Part shown: piece after piece, positions 24,017 through 31,221 of the stretch
Numbering within the stretch: the first letter of the stretch is position 1
Layout: every line of letters begins with the position of its first letter
DNA from: Armatimonadota bacterium
GTDB lineage: Bacteria > Armatimonadota > JAAZEB01
DNA: 32,145 bases
NCBI GenBank assembly: GCA_012512265.1
Contig: JAAZEM010000175.1
Location: 1-32,145, forward strand
Reading direction: 5' to 3'
Made by a program: the position numbers and the translations under genes
Notes under the pieces: model-generated
Told to the model about the DNA's origin: nothing
What the model saw: only the letters and a program-made list of their open reading frames with translations
Databases searched by the model: none

Positions 24017-24616
24017 GTGGCACAGCCAAAGCACACGGAACAGGAATTACTCCTCGTTGACTACGAGAACGTGCAGAATATCGAACTAGACCGCCTCGGT
24101 GACCATTACCGCATCATCATCTTCGTCGGCGCCAACCAGAAGAGCATCCCCATCGATCTCGTCACCCGCACGCAGCCGTTGGGCCGCCGCTGCGAATGGC
24201 TGAAAGTGGATGGCAACGGAAGCAACGCGCTCGATTTCTTTATTGCGTGTCATCTGGGCCGCGTCCTGGAGAAGTCTCCGCAGACGCACTGCACGATTCT
24301 CTCGAAAGACAAGGGGTTTGATCCCCTCCTCCGCCACCTCAATAAGATTGGCCTGAAATGCAAGCGGATTAGCAGCCTGCTTGAGCTTGACCCCAAACCG
24401 GCAGGACCGGAGGAGCCCAACTACCAACGCGTCGTCGAGCTGCTCAGCAAGTCGGCCAAGAAATCACGACCACGAAAACTGACGACGCTGTCTCAACACA
24501 TCTCCTCGATGTTCCAGAAGAACATCGCTCAACCGGAGGTCGACCGTATCATCGACATCCTCTTTGCCAACAAGATGATCTCCGAGAGCAACGGGGCGAT
24601 CACCTACGAGTTCTGA
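24017..24616 (+). CDS. PIN-like (NYN-type) domain protein with C-terminal helical domain, putative ribonuclease
   Basis: The protein has 199 residues from GTG at 24017, with GGAAG 6 bases upstream. An upstream ATG at 24000 is out of frame. The N-terminal ~125 residues form a PIN-like nuclease fold. LLLVDYENVQ gives Asp15 and Glu17, NGSNALDFFIACHLG gives Asp73, and ILSKDKGFDPLL gives Asp98 and Asp102. This makes a full acidic set for metal-dependent RNA cleavage. After a Pro-rich linker, residues ~137-199 look like a small winged-helix-type domain (TLSQHISSMFQ, PEVDRIIDILFANKMI), possibly for RNA or protein binding. It stands alone in a plus-strand unit, with no antitoxin-sized partner beside it, so a toxin role is not supported. 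It looks poorer in GC than its neighbours, which may hint at transfer. The exact target is unknown. Confidence 0.82.
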   Translation: MAQPKHTEQELLLVDYENVQNIELDRLGDHYRIIIFVGANQKSIPIDLVTRTQPLGRRCEWLKVDGNGSNALDFFIACHLGRVLEKSPQTHCTILSKDKGFDPLLRHLNKIGLKCKRISSLLELDPKPAGPEEPNYQRVVELLSKSAKKSRPRKLTTLSQHISSMFQKNIAQPEVDRIIDILFANKMISESNGAITYEF

Positions 24617-24676
24617 CGGGCGCGGGCAGCGAGCCGGGGCAAGTCTTGAGGAACGGGCGCGCGGTTGCTTCTCCCC

Positions 24677-24715
24677 AAAAAGCGGAATGCGCGCCCGTTT
24701 AGGCGCGCACTCCGC
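24677..24715 (-). terminator. Intrinsic terminator of the minus-strand ceramidase-like operon
   Basis: On the minus strand, 22 bases after the stop at 24738, a stem forms between 24711-24715 plus 24702-24709 and 24688-24695 plus 24682-24686 (5 and 8 pairs around one A/C mismatch, 6-base loop). It is followed directly by five T (24681-24677). On the plus strand an alternative stem pairs 24652-24662 with 24689-24699 (11 pairs) and ends in TTT, which could stop the PIN-like gene message. The same bases would then serve both directions. Confidence 0.75.
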
Positions 24716-24737
24716 TGGTCATCTCTGAGGCTCTCGC

Positions 24738-26195
24738 CTACTCTTCGGCAAACAGCGTGTTGAGCGTAGAGACCGCCTCATCCACAATCACCTGGCCGCC
24801 GGCCGGCGAAACACGGCAGCTGGCCGGCACGGCGCCATAGCTGAGCCCCTCCGCAGCGCGCTCCGTCGGCAGGTAAGTACCGCCGCCCGCGAGTTGGACC
24901 ACGAAGGTCTGTAGCGCCGGGCTGCGCCCCTTGATGCGATCACCGAAATCGAGGTAGTACTCAAAGGGCGAGGTGACGAATGCGATATCACCCAAGCGCA
25001 GGATGTTGATCTCTACCGGCACGCTCTTCAGGGGCTCGTGATAGCGGTTCACGGCGCGCTGACACCACGCGATTCGAGAGCGGAGCGCCGTGTAGGTGCT
25101 GTTCAGGCGGTCACTATCACCCACGGTCTCAAGCTGCGCGCGGAGCCGGCCGATCTCCTCCTGGAGCGCGGCATACTCCTTGTCCGTGACGTCCCAATGC
25201 GGGAGATCGAGCGCGCGCTGCACGTGCTTTAGCACCACCTCATCGCGCAGGTCCTTGCGCACGGCCGGCTCGGCGTCGGCAACGGCCTCACCGATCCGGC
25301 GCGCGATATCGCGGCGCAGGGCGGAATTGTCGCGCCGGCGATAGGTGCCCTCGCCGTACTTGAGCGCCAGCATCCGCTCCTCGGCGCGGGTCTGAATGAG
25401 GCGGTGCGGCGTCTGGTCGCCCGCCGCTGAGCATTGGGGCAGGATGAAGAGACCGGTGCCGAAAAGCTCGCGCAGCTTCTCGCGCGTGTCGTGCCAGAAG
25501 TCGGCCGAGACGTAGTCCTGCCCGCCCTCGTTCGCCTGGGAGGGGCAGGCGACGTTGACCAGGACGCCGGTCAGCGCGCCCGCGGGGTCGTAGGTGAACA
25601 GCAGGTTCACGCCGTGATCCACGTGCCCCTCGATATGCGAGAAGTCGGGCTCGCTCGTCTTGCCATACATCATGGCACGGCCGTCGAAGTAGCGCACACG
25701 CCGGTTCTCGCCCACTACCGCGTACGAATAGCCCCAGCCAACAGAGCCCTCGCGCCGGTTCTGCCACGCCTCGCACGCCGCCGACACGAGCGCATCCACC
25801 AGCAGGTCGGTGTATTCGGCGGTGGTCATATAGTTGGGGTAGCGGGCGCGGATGTCGTCGAGGTACTCCACGTCCTTCTGCAGGGCAATGCCGCCGCCGG
25901 CAAAGGGCGCGGTGTGAGTGTGCGTCGCTGAGGCGACCAGCTTGCGCGCGTCAAACTCCGGGAGCCGTTCCCGCAAGAGCGCCCGGGAGCGGTCCAGAAC
26001 CTCTTGATCCACGGCGCAGGCATCGATGGAGACGAGGATCGCCTGCTCTCCCCCGCTTTCGAGGGCAAGCGCCGTGAGCGTCAGCGGATCGCGGACGCGC
26101 GTCGCGATCCGCAGGTTGAAGAGCCCCCGCAACGACACGGGGCGATCCGGCGTAATGTCCCTTCCGGCCCAACCGATAGCGATCTTGGAGCTCAT
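24738..26195 (-). CDS. Divergent neutral ceramidase-fold protein lacking one conserved histidine
   Basis: The protein has 485 residues, with ATG at 26195 and GGAGGG 6 bases upstream. It opens IAIGWAGRDITPDRPVSLRG, like other ceramidase N-domain proteins. It has ATHTHTAP with His92 and His94 at the same residue numbers as the paralogue at 4091-5392, and a later QCSAAGDQTPH loop. Where the paralogue has ACHPTS, this one reads NVACPSQANEGG, so the histidine that should help bind zinc is missing. A charged coiled segment (roughly 320-390) is inserted before the last strands. There is no signal peptide and no Ig-like C-terminal domain. It follows the epimerase gene by 30 bases, so it may process a sugar-related amide or ester. 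Ceramide as substrate is not supported. It belongs to a different subfamily from the first paralogue. Confidence 0.82.
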   Translation of the reverse strand: MSSKIAIGWAGRDITPDRPVSLRGLFNLRIATRVRDPLTLTALALESGGEQAILVSIDACAVDQEVLDRSRALLRERLPEFDARKLVASATHTHTAPFAGGGIALQKDVEYLDDIRARYPNYMTTAEYTDLLVDALVSAACEAWQNRREGSVGWGYSYAVVGENRRVRYFDGRAMMYGKTSEPDFSHIEGHVDHGVNLLFTYDPAGALTGVLVNVACPSQANEGGQDYVSADFWHDTREKLRELFGTGLFILPQCSAAGDQTPHRLIQTRAEERMLALKYGEGTYRRRDNSALRRDIARRIGEAVADAEPAVRKDLRDEVVLKHVQRALDLPHWDVTDKEYAALQEEIGRLRAQLETVGDSDRLNSTYTALRSRIAWCQRAVNRYHEPLKSVPVEINILRLGDIAFVTSPFEYYLDFGDRIKGRSPALQTFVVQLAGGGTYLPTERAAEGLSYGAVPASCRVSPAGGQVIVDEAVSTLNTLFAEE

Positions 26196-26225
26196 CTTGT
26201 CCCTCCTGTGCCCTCTCCGGCTTGA

Positions 26226-27014
26226 TCACAGGCTGCGCAGGTAGGAGACGGCGCGGCGCATCGCCTCGGCGGCCGGGATCTCGTTCCCCTCGTACTCGAT
26301 GTTGATATAGCCGCCGTATCCCGCCTCCCGAAACGCCTGCCAACATTCCGCCGTGGGCATGTCGCCCTCGCCTATCAGCGCCGGGCGGTAGTAGCGCCCG
26401 TCCAGCATCTGGCGATACCCCTCGGCCGGCGTGCTCCGGACCGTCCAATCCTTCAAGTGGATATGCACCACGTCCGCGGCGCACTGCCGGAACGAGGCGA
26501 CAGGGTCCTCGCCACTCGCCGCGTTCCCATTATCGAAGGTTAGCTTCAGGCCCGGCACCTGCCGTTGCGCCTCATAGAAATCGACCGCCGTGACAAACGC
26601 GCTGGCGGCACCCGGGAAGTTCTCCACCGTCAGGATAACGCCTGCTTCCCGCGCGAACAGCATGATCTCCGCCAGGGCGTCGATCCAGCGCCGACGGAAC
26701 TCGGAGCGGTCCATCTCCGGGCGCGTGCCGGTCGGGATCATTACCACGGGCGCGCCAAGGGCCACGGCGTCGTCGATCCCCTGCTTCGCCTCATCCAGCC
26801 ACCCGTCGCCTTCCGGGAAAGAACGGAGAAAGAAGGTGTGGCAGGCGACCGTAAGCCCCGCCGCGTCGCTCAGCGCCCTCAGCTCTCGCGCGTCACGGCC
26901 ATACGTGGAGACCCAGTCGATCCCTTCCAGGCCCAGCTCCTCGGCGCACCGGACGATCTCCTCAACACCAACCCCCTGCCGGGCCATCGTGTAGGACATC
27001 ATGCACAGCTTCAT
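26226..27014 (-). CDS. Sugar phosphate isomerase/epimerase (xylose isomerase-like TIM barrel)
   Basis: The protein has 262 residues. I chose ATG at 27014 because GGGGA lies 6 bases upstream; the ATG at 27026 has its purine run too close. The AP-endonuclease-2/xylose-isomerase-like barrel shows the expected metal set: Glu131 in LTVENFPG, Asp161 in LTFDNGNA, His184/His186 and Asp189 in VVHIHLKDW, and Glu240 in YINIEYEGN. Family members epimerise or isomerise sugars or inositols, and some are dehydratases. It lies 30 bases before the ceramidase-fold gene and 206 bases after the GH42-like gene, and the Gfo/Idh/MocA gene is further upstream. This combination of oxidoreductase and epimerase is common in inositol or uncommon-sugar catabolism. 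The fold is certain; the substrate is not. Confidence 0.9.
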   Translation of the reverse strand: MKLCMMSYTMARQGVGVEEIVRCAEELGLEGIDWVSTYGRDARELRALSDAAGLTVACHTFFLRSFPEGDGWLDEAKQGIDDAVALGAPVVMIPTGTRPEMDRSEFRRRWIDALAEIMLFAREAGVILTVENFPGAASAFVTAVDFYEAQRQVPGLKLTFDNGNAASGEDPVASFRQCAADVVHIHLKDWTVRSTPAEGYRQMLDGRYYRPALIGEGDMPTAECWQAFREAGYGGYINIEYEGNEIPAAEAMRRAVSYLRSL

Positions 27015-27173
27015 CGCGTTCCCCATCCCTTCACCCGCGCGCGCCCCCGGCACATCGCCCTCATGGCGCTGCCCGGGCACAGCCGGCGTGCCAACGACCA
27101 ATGCGCCGGTCCTCACTCAGCCAGCCGGTGTCTTCCACCAGTTCGCCAGGCGAGGCGCATCCCCTTTCGTGAG

Positions 27174-27206
27174 TGGCGCGCGTGCCCCGGCATCGCGCGA
27201 GCGCCA
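27174..27206 (-). terminator. Imperfect GC-rich hairpin after the GH42-like gene
   Basis: TGGCGC (27174-27179) pairs with GCGCCA (27201-27206), with further partial pairing inside. It lies 15 bases past the stop of the large gene on the minus strand. No T-run follows. It may be a weak terminator or a 3'-end stabiliser inside the 206-base gap before the epimerase gene; I see nothing else in that gap. Confidence 0.35.
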
Positions 27207-27220
27207 GGACACGCGCCGGT

Positions 27221-30200
27221 CTACTTTCCGACCGCTTTCTCGAATGCCACGGGATCGCCCAGGTAGTAGAGCGCCGTGGAGTAAGCCGGCACATCCAGGC
27301 GGATACTCTCCGCCATCGGCGCGACCACCTTCCGGGCGAACACGTCGTAGACGGGCGTCTTGCCCGGCAGGCGGAGCGTGTCGGTGGCCGGCTTCGCGCC
27401 GGTATGCACCGCTACGAAGTGGCGGTCGGCGAAGAGGATATCGTTCGTGTCGCGGTAGATATGCACGCCCGCATAGCGCGCGATCCGGCGCATCAGCTCC
27501 GGCGTCAGGTAGGGCACGGCGCTATAGACCGAGGTCCACTCCCGTTTCCCTCCCTGAGTAAACTCGCGGATGCAGAAGGCGGCCATCTTGGGCTGCGGCT
27601 TCCCGTCCAACACCCACTGCCCAAGGATCTTCGTCTCGGGTCCGGCTGCCGCCGGGTCGACGTAAAGCAGCGGCGCGACCACGTTCCCGAAGCGCGCCCA
27701 GACGCTCCCCGGCGGTACCGGGCGCGGCGCGAGCTCGAAGCCTGGAGCCAGGCCCGCGGTGATCTGGTGATCACTCGCGATCATGCGGCAGGTGGGCTCG
27801 GTCCCCTCCTCTCGCAAGCGGATGCCGGGGATCCCGGTCACCGCGGAGACGCGCTCTGGCGAAAGCGGCTCCCCAACCTGCGCCAGGCCAGGCGCCCATA
27901 GCCAGACGAGCGTCCGGCCACCCCCCTTGCACAGCTCCAGCGATTGCCGTTCTTCCTCTGTGAGGTAGAATGGGTTGAGGAAGAGGCACATCTTATACTG
28001 GTCGAGCCGGCCGCTCTTCGCCAGAAGCGGGATATCGGCCAGGTTGTAGAGGTCCGCGGGCGCGCCGATTCGCTGGACGCCATCGAAGAAGGTCAGCCGG
28101 CTCAGGCTGACGTTGAGCGGGATCGTGGGCGGCTGGATCCGCTGCGCGGTGTGCGTCTCGCCGTGGTAGAAGATGGCAATCTGTGACGAAGGCCCGCGGT
28201 CCGGGAGGGTGAGCGCGAAGTCATACACGCGCTTGGTGTGGCCGGCCAGGTCGGCAATGGCGGGGTCGCAGAACCACTCCAGCGAGCGAGCGCCGCGCTG
28301 GCCATCGCCGAAGTCGAGCCACCAGAACGCGGTGTTGTGCGTCAGCGCCGCGGCGAAATCGCGCCGGAAGACCGAGACCGTCTCGCGCTGGCTGAACGTC
28401 TTGGGCATCATCTCCGCCAGGAACGAGCGGTTGTCGTACTCGTAGAGGAAGAGCTTGTTGTGGAGGCGGAGGCTATCGATGATGTTCCAGGTGCGCACGT
28501 CGCCGCCGGCGCGGCGGCTGGGGTCATAGTCGGGAGGCGCCACGTAGAAATCGAGGTAGGGCGTCCGGCACGCCTTCGCCACGGCGGTGTGCCCGGAGAA
28601 GAGCGGCAGATTGGTGTAGAGCTGCGACAACGCGTAGCCGTAGTAGCACCCCACCAGGAGCCGGCCATCCGAGGCATCCTTCACCGCTTTGCCCCAGGCA
28701 GCGAAGGTGTCGATCATCGCCTCGGAGAAGCACTGGAAGTAGTCCATCGGCAAGGCGCCGATACCCGGCTCCATCGGATTGCGGAGCGATCCGGCGGTCG
28801 CGGGCTCGCGCGCGCTCACCAGGATGTCGCAGATCTCCTCGCTCCGGAAGCGCGCCGGCGAGAGGATATCATCGAACCGGATTCCCGGGCGGCGCCAGGC
28901 GGCCTGCAGCGCCTCGTCCGTGCCATACTTGCGGACCAGGAACTCGCGAAACACCATCCGAGCCGCCGCCGAGAAATCGCCCACGTCCCACTGCTCGCGC
29001 GGCTTTGCGTCCACCTGGCCCTGTTCGTTCGTAAAGATGTTCAGCTCGTTGCCGCCGTAATAGTTCTCCCCGGCGCGGCCCGCAAAGAGGCAGAGGCCCA
29101 CCACCCGCGGGGCATACGGCTGCTTCTTCATGTGCTCCACCAGGCGCCGCAGCCCTTCCGCGCCTAGGCGGCGCCACTCGTGCGACATGAACGTCGGGCG
29201 CACCTGGGTCGCGTCCGGGAGCGTGTGCGTCCGGAGAATCGCCACCTGGCCCCGGCCGCTCACCATCTGCTCGCCCGGGTTGTCGAACAGCACCTGCGGG
29301 TTGGGGTCCATCCAGAGCGCGGGCAGGACCCGGATCTCCGGGTCGACGTCGAGCGCCGCCTGGATCATGCGGTCGACCTCGGCGAACCACCGCGGGTAGT
29401 ACTCTTCCTCTTCACCCGGCGCGCAGATCGCCGAGCCGCTCAGGAGCGGGCGGTGGATCTTGACGCCGGTCGCGGAGTAGTCGGCATAGCGCCGGTAGTT
29501 GCCATACCAGTAGCCCCACAGGATCGGTGCCGTCGGCTGGCCGTTGATGTGCAGCATCGGCGTGCCGCGCACGGTGCGGAGCACGTTCTCGGAAAAGCCA
29601 GGGCCTTCCGCCCTGCCCCCCGTCTGGCTGGCCAGCTGAGAGCCAGCCCCCCTCGCCACCGGGATCGTGAAGTGGAGCCCGAACTCATCCGCGCGGCAGC
29701 CGGGAAGCGCCGTCTCCAGGCCGGCGCCACCCGTGGGGAGCGAGACAAGAAGGGTGGCCGGCGTATTCCGCGGCGCCTCTTCGGGGATCGGCACGTCGAG
29801 GGTCACGGTGTGCCGGCCGGGCGCCCACGCGCTCGTCTTCACCACAGCAGGCGGAAGCACGGCGCCAAACAGCTCGTAGTCGTGCCGCGCCGATTCGGAG
29901 GGTTGACCCAGGCGAACCGCCACCGCGTAGTCGGCGAGCGGCCGCGTCTCGCACTCGAAAGTGACACGGCACCGGACCTTCGCGCCGGGCCGGACGGGAC
30001 CGGCGGGATCCAGGCTCAGCTCCGTCACGCGCAGGCGCTCTCGGGGCGCGACCATCGGATAGGGAACGTGGTAGAGCCAGTGCCAGCCCACGCCCGGCGT
30101 GGCAATCGGCGAGCAGGCCACCCAGCCCGCCTCGTTGAACCCCGGCTTACGCCACGCCGGCGGCGCGCCCTGGAACGGGTGGCCCTTCCAGGAGGAATCG

Positions 30201-31096
30201 GTCGCGATCACCTGCCGCGTGCCATCCTTATGCAACAGCACCAGCTCGGCGAGGAGGCCGTGCGAGCCATGATCATAGAGGTCATCTACGCTCGCCGCGA
30301 GCACGTTCTCGCCCTGTGCCAGGAGATCCAGCGGGATCTTCACCACGTTGGCGCGCCGGCACATGCTCCCGTTGTAGCTGATGTCGCGCAGTACCTGCCG
30401 GTTGTTCAGCCACAGCGCGTTCAGCCGGTCGAACGCGCAGGCGAGAAGCCACGCCTCGCGCACGCTCCCCGGATCCTCCAGATTGAACGCGCGCCGGAAA
30501 TACCGCCGGTTGGGCTGCCGGCTCGGCAGCGGGAGCGTGGGCTGCACCCAGATGAGACGCCCCGTCCACGCCGGCGCGTAGTCCCAGGGCAAAATCGGCT
30601 TCGGGCCGAGCACCTGGAACTCGGTCACCGCCACGCGCCGGGCGGCGCCACTCTCGATCACCAGCCGGATTGCTCGCGTTGTCACCGGTTTGGGCAAGGG
30701 CACGCGGACCACGGCATCGGCCGGCTTGCCCGTGGCATCGCCGCTCGCCAGGCGCTCCCACTGCCCGTCCTGCAGCGCCTCTACCGCGTAGCGCCCGATC
30801 CCGCCCACGCCTTCCACCGCGCACCCGGGGAACTGGCGGAACGCCACCTCTCGTATCTCGAAGGCAAACCGCCCCTCCACGCGCAGCCACTGGGGGTAGC
30901 CTTCATCCGAGGAGACCCAGCCCGTGTCGGGCTTGCCATCGGTCGCCTTCGGGGCGGTGTAGGCCATCTCCGGCGCGGACGAGACCGCGCTCGGGATCGC
31001 CCACTCGGTGGTCGCCAGGTTCGTGCTCGCGTCCTGCCCGGCGACGGGCAGGCAGGTGAGAGCCAGGAGAATGAATGCGAGAAGTGTTCGGTGCAT
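27221..31096 (-). CDS. Large secreted beta-galactosidase (GH42-like) protein with discoidin domain
   Basis: The protein has 1291 residues from ATG at 31096 (AAGG 7 bases upstream); earlier in-frame ATGs lack a ribosome site. The signal peptide is clear (TLLAFILLALTCLPVAG, cut before QDAST). Residues ~35-165 resemble an F5/8 type C (discoidin) sugar-binding domain: PKATDGKPDTGWVSSDEG, then VAVTEFQVLG. Residues ~170-340 form a beta-galactosidase jelly-roll domain, followed by an Ig-like stretch (~355-480). The barrel starts near 510 with PMLHINGQPTAPILWGYW. It includes GLCLFAGRAGENYYGG, with a Glu candidate for acid/base, and LFLYEYDNRSF, whose Glu could be the nucleophile. From ~960 a trimerisation-like Rossmann domain follows (KMCLFLNPFYLTEEER, GGRTLVWLWAPG). 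Overall it resembles GH42-clan enzymes of polysaccharide degraders. The substrate is unknown, and the catalytic residues are inferred. Confidence 0.8.
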   Translation of the reverse strand: MHRTLLAFILLALTCLPVAGQDASTNLATTEWAIPSAVSSAPEMAYTAPKATDGKPDTGWVSSDEGYPQWLRVEGRFAFEIREVAFRQFPGCAVEGVGGIGRYAVEALQDGQWERLASGDATGKPADAVVRVPLPKPVTTRAIRLVIESGAARRVAVTEFQVLGPKPILPWDYAPAWTGRLIWVQPTLPLPSRQPNRRYFRRAFNLEDPGSVREAWLLACAFDRLNALWLNNRQVLRDISYNGSMCRRANVVKIPLDLLAQGENVLAASVDDLYDHGSHGLLAELVLLHKDGTRQVIATDSSWKGHPFQGAPPAWRKPGFNEAGWVACSPIATPGVGWHWLYHVPYPMVAPRERLRVTELSLDPAGPVRPGAKVRCRVTFECETRPLADYAVAVRLGQPSESARHDYELFGAVLPPAVVKTSAWAPGRHTVTLDVPIPEEAPRNTPATLLVSLPTGGAGLETALPGCRADEFGLHFTIPVARGAGSQLASQTGGRAEGPGFSENVLRTVRGTPMLHINGQPTAPILWGYWYGNYRRYADYSATGVKIHRPLLSGSAICAPGEEEEYYPRWFAEVDRMIQAALDVDPEIRVLPALWMDPNPQVLFDNPGEQMVSGRGQVAILRTHTLPDATQVRPTFMSHEWRRLGAEGLRRLVEHMKKQPYAPRVVGLCLFAGRAGENYYGGNELNIFTNEQGQVDAKPREQWDVGDFSAAARMVFREFLVRKYGTDEALQAAWRRPGIRFDDILSPARFRSEEICDILVSAREPATAGSLRNPMEPGIGALPMDYFQCFSEAMIDTFAAWGKAVKDASDGRLLVGCYYGYALSQLYTNLPLFSGHTAVAKACRTPYLDFYVAPPDYDPSRRAGGDVRTWNIIDSLRLHNKLFLYEYDNRSFLAEMMPKTFSQRETVSVFRRDFAAALTHNTAFWWLDFGDGQRGARSLEWFCDPAIADLAGHTKRVYDFALTLPDRGPSSQIAIFYHGETHTAQRIQPPTIPLNVSLSRLTFFDGVQRIGAPADLYNLADIPLLAKSGRLDQYKMCLFLNPFYLTEEERQSLELCKGGGRTLVWLWAPGLAQVGEPLSPERVSAVTGIPGIRLREEGTEPTCRMIASDHQITAGLAPGFELAPRPVPPGSVWARFGNVVAPLLYVDPAAAGPETKILGQWVLDGKPQPKMAAFCIREFTQGGKREWTSVYSAVPYLTPELMRRIARYAGVHIYRDTNDILFADRHFVAVHTGAKPATDTLRLPGKTPVYDVFARKVVAPMAESIRLDVPAYSTALYYLGDPVAFEKAVGK

Positions 31097-31221
31097 GAGA
31101 CAGCCTTGCATGGAGTGGCGCGGCAAGAGCGCCCGCGAACAGGGGCCGCCGGAGGCTCAGGAGGCGGCAGGAGCCGCTCCCCGTCCCCGGCAGCCCGAGA
31201 GATAGAGTGCCAGAGACCCTC

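Noticed and set aside
24017-24616. Toxin of a toxin-antitoxin pair
   Set aside because: The protein has a PIN-like fold, but no small antitoxin gene lies beside it and it has an extra C-terminal domain, so a toxin-antitoxin label is not supported.
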